A stretch of 64,000 nt of DNA from Ctena decussata (GCA_963989385.1 OZ022506.1:66413434-66477433), one strand, 5' to 3'; numbered from the stretch's first letter, positions 1-10,429 are shown. Translations and numbers: made by a program. Notes: generated from the sequence alone by a model not told the origin.

Positions 1-1245
1 CTAATCCTTTCATGTGCAGAAGAAACAATTTATATGTGACAAAATAGCATTCTTATATTTTGCATAAATACTTTTCAGAGAAAGTAAATACCTCAAACCT
101 TGTGCCGATGTCAAATTTGTTTACGATTTCGGCTCCCCTCCTGCAAAACCGGAAACTCCTCTCATGGTTTGGCGTTCTGGACCGTGGTTTCGCATGAGAG
201 TGATTGGTAGGCGTGATAAAGCGGTAATGATTTTTATGCCCCCTTGCGCAGAACAAAGCTCACCTTTACAAAAGGCACGGAATGATCGGAAATCGCACAA
301 CAGTATTCTTTGTTTTATTTCAACCCAGGATATAGAAAGCGTATAAACAACGTGGTTACGACGTAGATGCAACTTTATGACATCGGAACAACCTTGTATA
401 CACGTCATTAAAACGTCATAACGTTGCATCGACGTTCCTCCAATGTCGTTTCGACGTAGTGTGCCTGTAAGGAAACTGTTTATCATTTGCGATGATGACC
501 GAAAGCGTTTACCGGGCATTTTTAATCTGCCACTTATGCGTAAAAACTCATGAGCATGCTACTTTACCTATTTTTCATGTGGACAGCTCGATTCTGACAT
601 TGAATTGCAAGCCTCTAACAGCATCGGCCAGTCAACGAAAGGAAATCAAGGAATAAATAGAACTCACTGCCAATTAAAAGTAATTCAGTTGTACTTGCAT
701 AATCAGGTACAAATGAGCGTCAATCAAGCGAAAAAGTGACAGTCTGTTCAATTTTAATTATCTGCTAATTAGCAGCTAACATAATTGCGCCGAAAATAAT
801 AGCTCTCTAGCTACCTACTCTTAAGGTTTTGTGGGGCGCTTTAAATACCACAAACCATATGTTTGGATGATTCTAATTTTCTATTACTATTTTGTACAAA
901 CTTGGAAAATATTTCGCGGAGTTAAATTTTCGCGGATCGCTACCGACCGCGAAATTCCGCGAAAATTAGGCGACGCGAAAATTTCCCATGATACGGTAAT
1001 ATTCGTGAATTTTAAAGTTACGACTGACTTCGTATATCGATCAATTTCAAATTGTCAAGTCCTATGTAAACAGGTAGATTCTATATTACTGAATTCATAT
1101 AGGTTATTCGATCAGCTTAACACTTTGTGCTATACAGGAAAACACACTGAAGGTATATCCTATCGATGATCTGTCAGCGGTCAACGGGCAAATAACTGCG
1201 ATTAAGAATTAGCCGAATTTACGGAAATGACACACTTAATTCCCT
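1..1245. other. Unassigned AT-rich sequence
   Basis: No gene recognised. Short open frames on both strands lack splice context and recognisable motifs. The stretch near 345-460 is rich in ACGT-containing words (ACGACG, AACGTCATAACG), suggesting an old palindromic element without clear ends. Confidence 0.5.
925..967. repeat. Inverted repeat with CGCGG core
   Basis: The arms AATTTTCGCGG (925-935) and CCGCGAAAATT (957-967) are perfectly complementary over 11 bp around a 21-base spacer that itself contains CCGCG. It looks like the end or core of a small palindromic element. Parent family not identified. Confidence 0.6.
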
Positions 1246-1249
1246 TGAT

Positions 1250-1665
1250 CCAACAGCTAAAGATGTTTCCATATGTATATGGTAAAAAGCCTTTAAAAAT
1301 CCTCTTCTACAGAAAAAATGACCTTGAAACTTGGTATTTAGCATTGAGTACCGGAGTTCTACCAAAATCATATAAATGATGACCATGGGTTAACCCTGAC
1401 TTTTTTACGGCAAGGTCAAATTCGCTTTCTGGTATTTTATATGAGAAAATGCTTAAACATAACAGTTAATGGAAACTACAGACGATTTTTGATAAATGCA
1501 GTCTGACAACTAAATGACTACATAGATCTTTCTTTGACAAATGTCTCTCATATTTTGACAGGTTCAAACTACATGTATCAGGTTTGTTCAAATGATGACC
1601 CTAGTTTTACGTTTGTCATTTTTTCCCAGGTGAGCGATTCAGGGCTCTTGGCTCTCTTGTATTTA
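1250..1665 (-). repeat. Fragment of the roughly 440-bp GTCATGTGACC repeat family with left end
   Basis: Phrases such as CCTTGAAACTTGGTAT, TAAATGATGACC and AGGTCAAATT recur in the arrays at 4.9-6.2 and 35.7-36.8 kb. At about 1626-1645 the reverse complement carries CCCTGAATCGCTCACCTG, the left-end motif seen at 14550-14583. This marks the fragment as a minus-oriented Helentron-like non-autonomous element. Its left-end hairpin has decayed. Confidence 0.6.
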
Positions 1666-1957
1666 GTTACATGTATGATTTAACATGCAAAATGATGCAA
1701 ATAAAAGTTAAAGCTAAAAATAAAATAAAATAAAATATAATCCATAGTGCAGATTATATTTTATTTCCATCCTTTGGGATCAGAGGATAGATTCTGAGAA
1801 ATCTAAAATTTGAGATCGATTTAGACTTTTATTCTAGATCATTGTCTTTTATATTATTTGGATCCTTTTGAAACGAATCAGTCTTTGAATCGACTGCCCC
1901 ATTAAGATTTAGAAATTACTGTATGCTTTTTTCTGGTTTCGTCACCAGATATTGTCA

Positions 1958-2003
1958 GGGTCACTGACGAGGCTTTATTAGCCGAAACTACGTAGTCTGG
2001 CCC
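1958..2003 (+). ncRNA. Hammerhead ribozyme, type I, unit 1
   Basis: Stem I pairs GGGTCA (1958-1963) with TGGCCC (1998-2003), including one G.U. The core CTGACGA follows, then stem II GGCT-TTATT-AGCC, then GAAA, then the self-complementary stem III CTACGTAG, ending with the GTC cleavage triplet at 1995-1997. All invariant core positions of the hammerhead class are present. Stem III is too short to be stable in a monomer, so cleavage probably occurs as a dimer, as known for retrozyme and Penelope hammerheads. Confidence 0.85.
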
Positions 2004-2340
2004 ATGTTCCTACTTCTGTATGTATTCTCTGCTCTTGTAGGAACTTTTTAAGATTTTGATTGTACCTCACTGCAGCTGGTGTTGTGCCGTGTGGCGGCCG
2101 TAAAATGGCTCCCCGTACATCATCCATAGTGCAGATCATATTTTATTTCCATCCTTTGGGATCAGAGGATAGATTCTGAGAAATCTAAAATTTGAGATCG
2201 ATTTAGACTTTTATTCTAGATCATTGTCTTTTATATTATTTGGATCCTTTTGAAACGAATCAGTCTTTGAATCGACTGCCCGATTAAGATTTAGAAATTA
2301 CTGTATGCTTTTTTTCTGGTTTCGTCACCAGATATTGTCA

Positions 2341-2386
2341 GGGTCACTGACGAGGCTTTATTAGCCGAAACTACGTAGTCTGGCCC
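2341..2386 (+). ncRNA. Hammerhead ribozyme, type I, unit 2
   Basis: Same fold as unit 1, with identical core, stems and GTC cleavage triplet (2378-2380), placed 383 bp downstream. Cleavage at successive sites would release a 383-nt RNA unit. Confidence 0.85.
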
Positions 2387-2722
2387 ATGTTCCTACTTCT
2401 GTATGTATTCTCTGCTCTTGAAGGAACTTTTTAAGATTTTAATTGTACCTCACTGCAGCTGGTGTTGTGCCGTGTGGCGGCCGTAAAACGTCTCCCCGTA
2501 CATCATCCATAGTGCAGATTATATTTTATTTCCATCCTTTGGGATCAGAGGATAGATTCTGAGAACTCTAAAATTTGAGATCGATTTAGACTTTTATTCT
2601 AGAACATTGTCTGTTATATTATTTGGATCCTTTTGAAACGAATCAGTCTTTGAATCGACTGCCCCATTAAGATTTAAAAATAACTGTATGCTTTTTTCTG
2701 GTTTCGTCACCAGATATTGTCA

Positions 2723-2768
2723 GGGTCACTGACGAGGCTTTATTAGCCGAAACTACGTAGTCTGGCCC
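2723..2768 (+). ncRNA. Hammerhead ribozyme, type I, unit 3
   Basis: Third copy with core CTGACGA, stem II GGCT/AGCC, GAAA and cleavage triplet GTC (2760-2762), 382 bp after the second. It lies in the truncated last unit, but the ribozyme itself is complete. Confidence 0.85.
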
Positions 2769-2829
2769 ATGTTCCTACTTCTGTATGTATTCTCTGCTCT
2801 TGAATGAACTTTTTAAGATTTTAAAGCTG

Positions 2830-4420
2830 TAGGCTTTATAGATTCTTAAACCAATTTCGCAACGCAAGCGAAACTCTTTTGTAGGTCTCATGTAGGTCAT
2901 GTGACCTGCACCCTCTGAATAAATTTTCGTTCATCAGCCCTGGAGGCTCTATATGAAATTTGCTTTCAACTGGCCTAGTAGCTTTCAAGGAGGAATTTGA
3001 AATTGTCAAAATATGAGAGACCTGGGTCAAAGTCAAAGAATGACCTTGATCTCTTGTACTCACAAATCTTTATGTACTCATTAAGATGACTGTATAATAT
3101 ACCAATTTTTAGGGCCAAAATCCTGAAAACTTTTCTTAAAATCTTGTGTTCATTATTTTCCCATATTTAACCTTGCTGTAAAAAGGTCAAGGTCAACCCA
3201 AGGCCATCATTTGAACAAAATAGGTGGTACTAGAGTATTCAATGCTACATACCAAGCTTCAAGGCCATTGGTCGATTGGATCTTGAGTAGAAGATTTTCT
3301 AAGATTTATACCATATATGGGCATGGCAGCCACGCTGTTCATGTGACCTGGACCGGTTGAATAAGTTTTCGTTCCCTCAGCCATTGAAAGCTGTCTCTAA
3401 AATTTGGTTACAATTGGCTCAGTGGATTTTGAGAAGTTTGACATTGTCAAAATATAGAGACATGCGTAAGATGTCAGAGAATGACCTTGTCCACTTGTGC
3501 CTGTACATCTTAATGCACTAGTTAAGACAACTGTATTCCAAGTTTTAGGCTAAAAGCTTCTAAACTTGCCATGAAATCTTATGGTCTAGCATTTTCTCAT
3601 ACCTTGCCGTAAGAAAGGTCAAGGTCAACCCAAGGTCATTATTTGAACAATCTGGGAAGTACTCGAGTACCCAATGCTACATACCAAGTTTCAAGGCAAT
3701 CGATTATTCGGTTCTAGAGAGTTGAGATTTTTGAAGGTTTTTACCATATATGGGCATGGTGGCCATGTTGGTCATGTGACCTTGTCCGTTTGAACAAATT
3801 TTTGTTCCCTCAGCCCCTGGAAGCTATATGAAATTTGGTTACAATTTGCCTATTGGCTTTTGAGATGTTTGAAAATGTCGAAATATGAGAGACATGGGTC
3901 ATAGGTCAACAAATGACCTTGCTTTCTCGTACTCTCAAATCTTCATGTACTCATAAAGATGACTGTATATAGCAATTTCTAGCCCAAAAGCTTCAACAAT
4001 TTCCATGAAGTCTTAAGTTCTAGCATTTTTCCATATAAAAGTTCCAGAAAGCAAATTTGACCTTGCCGTAAAAATAGTCAAGGTAATTCCACGGTCATAA
4101 TTTGAACAAGCCTGGTAGCACTCGTGTACCCAATGCTACATACCAAGTTTCAAGGCCATCAGCTTATTGGTTCTGGAGGAGAAGAATTTTAAATGTTTTC
4201 ACAATATATGGGCATGGCGGCTATGTTTGTCATGTGACCAGGACTATTTGAACACCTTTTCGTTCCCCCACTCCCTGGAGGCTCTATATGAAATTTGGTT
4301 ACAGTTGGCCCAGCGGTTTCAGAAGAGAAGTCATTAAAAAACGTTGTCGTACGACGTACGATTGACGACGGCGTCCGCCTAACCTATAAGCTCCTCTGGA
4401 GTCGCTGGCTCCGGTGAGCT
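2830..4420 (-). repeat. Tandem array of the roughly 440-bp GTCATGTGACC repeat, minus-oriented element
   Basis: About 3.5 diverged units. The anchor GGCATGGyGGCCATGTTGGTCATGTGAC recurs near 3319, 3752 and 4209, with a weaker one near 2890. Each unit contains CAAATTTGACCTTGCCGTAA, GGTCAAGGTCAACCCAAGG and ATGCTACATACCAAG. The right side ends in GCTCCTCTGGAGTCGCTGG and TGAGCTAAAA, the reverse complement of the AGCTCACC-type left end. This places an element left terminus at about 4412. Short open frames inside are not genes. Confidence 0.8.
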
Positions 4421-4429
4421 AAAAAGATC

Positions 4430-4712
4430 TGATCAAAAATGGCAGAGAAAACCTTGAGACACCATTTTTTTCCATTATAAGTCAGTGGAAACTGTTGATT
4501 ACCATTGAAGCCGCAGTTTCAGCCAGACATACCCCAAAACCTAATGCAGCCTTTCCCCTGCCCAATAATGCTACAGATGAATTTTGATATAGATTGACCT
4601 TGTAGCTTCAGAGATATACTTGTTTGAAAATGTTCACGGAAGAAGGGGCGAAAGACGGAGCTTGCCTGTCCTATAAGCTCCCCCGGAGCCGCTGGCCCAG
4701 CTGAGCTAAAAT
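4430..4712 (-). repeat. Short sister element with CTATAAGCTCCCCCGGAGCC end
   Basis: It repeats the terminus of the preceding array (CCTATAAGCTC, GAGCC, GCTGG, TGAGCTAAAA) after a short, different body. It is either a truncated or a separate minus-oriented copy. An open frame of 67 codons across it is spurious. Confidence 0.6.
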
Positions 4713-4914
4713 GAGAAGGCAAGTTTATTACAATAGTTTCTAAAAGACTAGTTTTGAGGCGGACGTAGACAGAAGCAAATGTTTACATTCAACGTCATTG
4801 AGGCTCGAAATTGGCACGTCTTGACGTTAACAACGTGAATTATCACAAATTTTCACACGACGCCGCTTTCTATGCGATCAACGGGGAAAACGTTATCGTC
4901 ATGTTACTATTAAT

Positions 4915-6011
4915 TTCAGCTCACCTGTCAAGAAGAGCTTATAGCCTTGGTCCCTCGTCCGTCGTCGTCGGCGTCGTCGTCGTCCACACTTGTAAACATC
5001 TTCTTCTCAGAAGCAAATGGGCCGACTGAAGCCAAATTTAACAGGATGGGGGACAGAAAGTTTTTATATTTGGCCCCGGTCACATGACCAAGATGGCCCC
5101 CTTAAAAAACTTAAAAAATCATCTCCAGAACTGCTATGCCGATTGCCTTGAAACTTGGTATGTAGCATTTTGGACTCTAGTACTACAAAATTTATATAAA
5201 TGGTGTCCCTGGGTTGACCTTTACCTATTTTATGGCAAAGTCAAATTTGGTCCCTTAGGCTTTTGAATGGGAAAATCTGAAAAAGTGCATTTTTTGGTGG
5301 CTATTGTGCTCTGTGATATGAAAATGCAGTCATCGTCAACCCTTATAAATACTAGAGGTTAAGGTTATTCAGTGACCTTGGCCAAAGGTCATTTGTCTGT
5401 TGTGTGTCAGCATTGTTAAAGGAATTCTCCTCTGAAACTACTGAGCCAATTTTAATTTCATTTCATATGCAGCCTTCAGGCAAAGCGGGAAAGAAATTCA
5501 ATATATTTGGTCCAGCTCACATGACCAAGATTGCCACTATGCCTATATATGGCAAAAACCTTTAAAAATTCTTTTCCAGAACCACAGGGCCGATTGCCTT
5601 GAAATTTGGTAGGTAGCATTTCGGACTCTAGTACTACCAAGTTTATATAAATGATGACCTTGGATTGGCCTTGACCTGTTTGCCACAATGTCAAATTTGG
5701 TCTCTAATGCTTTTGAATGGGAAAAGCTAAAGAAGTGCATTTTTGTTGCTATAGTGCTCTGTGATATGGAAATGAAGACAACTTGAACCCCTAGGAATTC
5801 TAGAGGTCAAGGTCATTTTGTGGCCTTGGCTAAAACTCATTTGTCTGTTATGTGTCAACATTTAAAAAAAAAACTTTTCCTTTGAAACTGTTGGGGCCAA
5901 TTTCAATTAAATTTTATATGCAGCCTTCAAGCAAAGCGGATAACAAAGTTGATATATTTGGTCCAGGTAACATGACCAAGATAGCCACCATGCCCATATA
6001 TGGCAAAACCC

Positions 6012-6042
<31 letters not shown>

Positions 6043-6195
6043 TCAATTGCCTTGAAACTTGGTATGCATTATCTGGGACTCTAGTACTACCAAGTATATA
6101 TAAATGATGACCTTTGATTGACCTTGACCTGTTTTGTTGCTAGGTCAAATTTGGTCTCTAATGCTTTTGAATGGGAATGAATGGGAAAAGCTGAA
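4915..6195 (+). repeat. Tandem array of the same roughly 440-bp family, plus orientation
   Basis: The left end AGCTCACCTGTC (from about 4919) is followed by CGTCGTCGTCGG-type simple sequence. About 2.5 units follow, anchored by the reverse complement of the array upstream: CACATGACCAAGATGGCC near 5081, CACATGACCAAGATTGCC near 5518 and a diverged form near 5970. Orientation is opposite to 2830-4420, so the two left ends face each other across about 500 bp. Non-coding. Confidence 0.8.
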
Positions 6196-6500
6196 CAAGA
6201 GGACTATGGTCCTGTAGCTCACCTGAGTCCATTCAGCATCAGTACTCTAGGGTAAGATACTCTAAGGCAAATTGTACAATATGGCCTACTGTCAAATGCA
6301 TTTGAGATTTTATGCTTGTCGATGGCATTTCCATATCAAAGAGTCTCATAGCAACGGGAAAATGCACTTTTTCAGCTTTTCCCATTCCAAATCCTTACAG
6401 AAAAATAACCTAGCCGTAAAATAGATCAAGGTCAATCTGAGCCAAAACCTTACATTTCGGCCAGTTGACCTGAGCATATACTGACCTTTAAGCAATCGTT
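6196..6500 (+). repeat. Left end of another Helentron-like element
   Basis: AGGAC-TATG-GTCCT (6200-6213) forms a 5-bp hairpin directly upstream of AGCTCACCTGAG (6216-6227). This is the same layout as at 14552-14583 and 41669-41691. The body after it is short and again carries family phrases such as CCGTAAAATAGATCAAGGTC. Confidence 0.65.
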
Positions 6501-6599
6501 GCTCTTGGGCGGCGTGTGGTTACTTTTTCATTTAAATACATTTTTATTGAGTAAATTATCTCAATCACCAACTCAAGCTTTACGGAAAAGTAGACATAA

Positions 6600-7380
6600 T
6601 GTTGACTTCCGATTCGCTTCTTGGTGCAAGTTATTTATACTCGTATGAAAGTTTTAGACGAAAAAAAAAACATTCGGAAAGAAACACAGAGCTCCCTGCA
6701 GAGTAGAACTTTTGAAAGGTGAGAAAAGGCCAAGTGAAAGTGGTAGAAATAGTCCGAACTAGTAAATCATATAAATATTGACAAGTTCAAAATATTTAAC
6801 ATACACAGACACGAACTTCAAAACAGAGGAGTGATCAGGCGCTTGAAAGTAGTAGGCATCACTAGCCTATTATAAAACACCTATCATATCATAAAACACC
6901 TATCATATCTATGTATCTGTGAAATAAGTCATAACAACATAGAAAATACGATCCTATCGGAATCGCATTGTCAATTAATAAACGTCAGCGTATTGGCCTT
7001 GGTAAATTGAATAAAGTTTCTCTCAACTGTTCACCCCAAAAAGTTGTCATGAGAACTAGGTAGTAGCGCACTGAAGTCATTCAAGAGAGCACCAGCTGTC
7101 TCGGGTGTAACTATCATCTTTTCAACCTATTGCTGGCAAACCGTTATGAAAAAGTGGTCTTAAATGATCGCTTTGAGCGCATAAGCCTGTCACTGCCATA
7201 TGTTCAAGCCCAGCTTGCAATAAATGAGAGATCTGAGGAAACCAAATTCTACACTCAGATGTTTTTTTTTCTATTGGTACTCAGGTTTTCCCTCATCTCA
7301 AATACACAGTTAATTATACTCTTCAAAGGCTCATCTACTGCCCCTGTCCCCACCTGACAAATACAAATATATAACACTAT
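6600..7380 (-). repeat. Segment homologous to the 3' part of the Penelope-like element at 37.2 kb, plus unassigned flank
   Basis: About 6640-7010 matches 37230-37500 in the same orientation: shared AGTCCGAACT, ACACAGACA, AAAACAGAGG, TGATCA and CCTATTATA with the same spacing. At 37 kb this sequence lies just downstream of a minus-strand reverse transcriptase, so this is probably a 5'-truncated 3' end of the same family. Nothing is recognised at 7011-7380. Confidence 0.5.
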
Positions 7381-7545
7381 TACTAGCACTACCCAGCAAA
7401 GTGTCATAAAATATCATAATATGATGAATAGTGGTTATTTTGTATGTTTTTCTTAATGATTCTTAAACAACGAGAAAGCACTTCGTACGGTCGATCAGAT
7501 ATAGATTCTAAGCTTGACATAAATACAAACAAGAGTTATGAACCT

Positions 7546-7997
7546 TGAGATGCTTTATTTCAATTTTTCTTTAATAAATCCAATACAATTATAAAAATTA
7601 GTTTCATATTCTGCCAAGAAAACAGATATGAAATAATTAATAATAGTCATTAGAGATGTTTAAAGCTTCACTGAAGCCCTTTCAACAAAACTCCATTTTC
7701 ATGTAAATCACTGCACTCACTGTTCAGTAATTTCTAAACAAGTATGCCTTAATTAAATGTCTACATGACTGTAATTGAATTGTAGCAAAGCAAATCAGCA
7801 ACATTGAAACTGTAAACAGCAAATCCATTCTGTCCATAGATTGCCCAGCGAAAAAGGGTAATAGACAGGTCCAGAGTATGCCACAATCACTAACCGCAGC
7901 CGAAGTCTGATTAAACTGCATAGAAGACAAAGTGGTATGAGTCTGTGCTGGGAGTCTTTCATATTCTAGATTGTTCGCGCTTGCGATAAGCATTTTC
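7546..7997 (-). CDS. Possible terminal exon and 3' UTR of an unknown small membrane protein
   Basis: Reading leftwards, a pyrimidine-rich stretch ending CCCCTAG precedes AAA ATG. An open frame then runs 89 codons to a stop at 7724. Its C-terminal half holds a hydrophobic segment (LLFTVSMLLICFATIQLQ) that could be one membrane helix, followed by a basic tail. Downstream sequence to about 7546 looks like a 3' UTR, with ATTAAA and AATAAA near 7550-7575. It sits outside recognisable repeats. No family recognised. It could equally be a chance frame; only the splice-acceptor-like and polyadenylation-like context lifts it above the other small frames. Confidence 0.25.
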
Positions 7998-7999
7998 TA

Positions 8000-8795
8000 G
8001 GGGTAGGTATAAAACAGTTTATAACAATTATCAAATGCACAATCAAAGATCATTTCAGTAACATGTACAAGTTAAAACATTTATTTACATTAAAAATTGA
8101 AGAATCGGTTTGTGCTGCAGTGCATTCTTAATGTGGCACCAACAAAAGCCCATCCCACCTGGGTGAGAACTAACATATTATGATATTGATCAGTTTCTGT
8201 ACTACTGAAGATAAAAATAAATAATGGCTTATTGCTGTCAGTGAAGCAATTTTTGTGAAAGCCACAATTATATTAGTTTTAAGCTACAATCATCTGACAA
8301 GGGCAACCCCTACTTTATTCGGCATGTGATGTAGCTGATCAGAACACGCCTTTTCGGACATTCATCTTTTCGTCATACCAAAATAAACCTCTTGATCTTT
8401 ATAACGTTTCACAGATTGCATTCACCAATGTTTTACAAAATGAAGTATTTAGCCATAAAAATGACACTCTGAAAAGTTTTATATATCACAAACACTTTGA
8501 TTAAATGCATCACAATATTAGGTGAAACATGGCAACAACAAAATTTCTGAAGATGGCTGTTATGTAGTGAGGTTGCTCTTCTGCATTTATAAACAGGTTT
8601 GTGCTGCTACTGGCTTTGTGAAGAGTTTGATGAGTACAAGATTTACAGTAATATTCCAAACACTTGACCGAACGTAACGGTGCATTTTCAAAATACGTCA
8701 CTTACTATTGACGTAGAATGTAATGCGTGATTTAAGTAATCCCTATTTTAGATAGACCTATACATTTTTTTTAACTTTTCTTTTTTCTGTTACAG
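8000..8795. other. Non-coding region upstream of the secreted-protein gene
   Basis: No firm gene. A minus-strand frame at 8510-8701 contains CLEYYCKSCTH, faintly like a B-box zinc-finger fragment, but it is too short to call. The last 30 bases form a strong polypyrimidine tract and CAG (to 8795), so at least one 5' UTR exon of the gene starting at 8802 should lie further upstream. I could not locate it. Confidence 0.5.
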
Positions 8796-8853
8796 GACAA
8801 AATGGAGAAAGTTATCGGATTTGTATTCCTTGCTTTGATGGTAGGGTGTGTCT
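8796..8853 (+). CDS. Secreted-protein gene, exon 2 of transcript: start codon and signal peptide
   Basis: A polypyrimidine tract ending TTACAG precedes GACAAA and ATG at 8802. The frame reads MEKVIGFVFLALMVGCV and stops at a consensus donor GTAAGT (8854-8859), phase 1. One Lys near the start, a hydrophobic core of about 12 residues and small residues after it form a classic signal peptide, so the product enters the secretory pathway. Joining to 10244 restores the codon TAC and gives GCVYSAGHYP, with plausible cleavage after the SA. A 5' UTR exon is implied upstream by the acceptor. Intron length to the next exon is 1390 bp. The start is chosen because it is the only ATG giving a signal peptide in frame with the next two exons. 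Confidence 0.75.
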
Positions 8854-9352
8854 GTAAGTACATGAAGGGCAACAGAAAAATAGATTGTTGTCATGTTACA
8901 CCATTGCTTGGTTTATGATAATGTTCTATAAATCGCGTATAAAGATATAAATCATATTACCAAGGATCTGATCTCAGGTAAACTGCCCGTGCTTGTCGCT
9001 GTTTGTGGTGGAAAAACCTGCAAACTCTAGTCCTGTTTTTTCGTGATGCTGGCTTTGCCTGTTTCTTTTTCTTTGTTCCTTTGACGTTTCCCTATGCCGA
9101 ACAATCTTAAGACGTGACTATACCACCCAACTTTGCATTTTTGATCATAAGAATGAGGTATTCATGTGTGCTCCAATGAGATGTTTTACTTACGTACCAC
9201 AGCTTTTGCTGTATGTGTTTTATGCCGTTACGGTGCCGAAAAAAACTTCACCGTATTTTGGTCTAGTGTAGTTTATAGTTTTGGTCCTTTGGATTATTGA
9301 GCTCATTTGGTGTCATTTGAAATAGGGTTTCACTTGGGGGATAACTGAACTC

Positions 9353-9486
9353 AAAATTATCATATGGGCAGGTAAATCGTCGGTTTTATGGTCGAAATTT
9401 CGTTTTACGGCGATGCGCCAGTGCAGCCGTAAAACGAAATATCCGACAATAAAAACCAACGATTTGCCTCTACAAATGACAATTTT
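9353..9486. mobile_element. Near-perfect palindrome (fold-back MITE) in intron
   Basis: Arms of about 59 bp flank a 14-base centre. The inner arms 9371-9411 and 9426-9468 match almost completely: CGTTTTACGGC pairs with GCCGTAAAACG, and AAATCGTCGG with CCAACGATTT. Outer arms continue with mismatches to AAAATTrTCAT. Such structures are typical of fold-back MITEs. No target-site duplication could be fixed. Confidence 0.75.
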
Positions 9487-9503
9487 TAATACAATTATCC
9501 CCG

Positions 9504-10110
9504 TTCTAATGCACTTTTTCTCATTGGCTCGCCCGCGAAAAGAGGCGAGACATATGTATTGTTTTTCCGGTGTTGTAGTCGGCGGCGGCAGCGCCGTCGT
9601 CGGCGTAAACTTTTGTCAAGTTTTTGCGTTTAGGTCATTTTCTCAGAAACTATAAGGGCTAGAGCCATAAAACGTGGGTCATGCATTCATCTGGAAGAGA
9701 AGAGCTCCAAGTTATCATCAATATTGAGTCTGTACCAAATTTCACGGTTGACTGACTTTGCAATTTTTTGTCAGGTTTTCGCGTTTCGGTTTGTTTCTCA
9801 TGAACAATAAGGACCAGAGCCAAGAAACTTGGTTCATGCATACATCTTTGCTGATTTAGCTCTTTTTGTGACGAAGCGCCAGCAGGCGAGACACCGCATT
9901 CCGCGGAATTCTTGTTTTCACCTTTGAAAGTTTACTACATTGCACCCACCGCAAGTGCTTCAGAAACGTAAAATCAGACGTCAGCCAATTAGAAGCGAGG
10001 TTCATAATGACGTAGGGTTTGCGACAGTACGAGTATATCGCAGGGTACACTGTCGCAAATTTTGACGTTATTCAATCAGACGTCGCTTTTCATTTGTAAG
10101 TGCATTAGAA
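9504..10110. mobile_element. TIR-bounded segment (13-bp ends) split by a nested element
   Basis: TTCTAATGCACTT (9504-9516) and AAGTGCATTAGAA (10098-10110) are perfect inverted repeats. The right half holds a further hairpin, TTTGCGACAGT/ACTGTCGCAAA (10018-10059), and paired AATCAGACGTC words. The left half is interrupted from about 9520 to 9918 by another repeat. This fits an older MITE with a later insertion. Confidence 0.5.
9520..9918 (+). repeat. Non-autonomous element with GCGGAATTCTTGTTTT end
   Basis: It starts near a GGCTCGCCCGCG/AGGCGAGAC hairpin and carries CGTCGTCGGCG simple sequence. Two diverged copies of a roughly 120-bp unit follow (TTTTTGTCAGGTTTTCGCGTT, GGGCTAGAGCCATAAAAC). 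It ends CCGCGGAATTCTTGTTTT. The element at 55822-57140 has the same last 15 bases, so they share a terminal module. Confidence 0.6.
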
Positions 10111-10124
10111 TACTGCTTAGCCGC

Positions 10125-10220
10125 TTAGGATGTCTAAGCCTGCCTAGGAATAGTGTGGTTAGGTTAACTGGCCGTCCCGACATGGTCATAGCTATTTACC
10201 GTGGGCGTTAAACAATAGCA
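10125..10220 (-). repeat. Dispersed short repeat, minus copy
   Basis: It is the reverse complement of 28150-28245: shared words include CACGGTAAA, ATGTCGGGACGG, CAGTTAA, ACACTATTCCT and GGCAGGCTTA. It is a short interspersed element of unknown class. Confidence 0.65.
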
Positions 10221-10243
10221 CGAAAACAACCTTAATTTTACAG

Positions 10244-10427
10244 ACTCGGCGGGGCATTATCCAAGCGTGTTCAGAGAGTCACATTGGATCGACAGCATGA
10301 AAGGAGACATTGAGTTCACTACATGGCAAATGAAAGGCTGGGAATTTAATGTTAGCAACCAGATTATTCGAACATGGGAATTAGTGGACGGGTCAAAGTT
10401 TGCGACCGATGGATATCTAGCTTTAAG
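10244..10427 (+). CDS. Secreted-protein gene, first extracellular-domain exon
   Basis: Acceptor TTTTACAG precedes 184 nt of open frame that ends at donor GTAAAT. With one base carried from the signal-peptide exon it gives 61 codons plus two bases. The mature region begins GHYPSVFRESHWIDS, then MKGDIEFTTWQMKGWEF, and ends TDGYLAL. A Pro near the start, W-x-D/S, K-G-x-I-x-F and G-W motifs spaced like this recall the DUF7042/DUF7044-type domains of invertebrate secreted proteins; that link is from memory of the family pattern, not a search. It lacks the Cys usually found near the middle of such domains. Four Trp in about 60 residues suggest a compact beta-rich fold. Function unknown. Confidence 0.8.
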
Positions 10428-10429
10428 GT

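Larger units (their letters stand above)
1741..2823 (+). mobile_element. Retrozyme-like tandem array, 2.8 units of 382-383 bp
   Basis: Three head-to-tail copies of a 382/383-bp unit begin at 1741, 2123 and 2506; the last is truncated at about 2823. The copies are nearly identical, so the array is young or homogenised. Each unit contains a complete hammerhead ribozyme fold. Tandem units of a few hundred bases, each with a hammerhead, are the hallmark of metazoan retrozymes, non-coding elements whose transcripts self-cleave and circularise. No coding frame is conserved between units. An inverted copy of the family lies at 23679-24378. Family assignment is inferred from architecture; mobilisation is not shown. 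Confidence 0.82.

Noticed and set aside
8510..8701. B-box zinc-finger protein fragment (CLEYYCKSCTH)
   Set aside because: Only two Cys pairs in a 63-codon frame without splice sites; insufficient to call.
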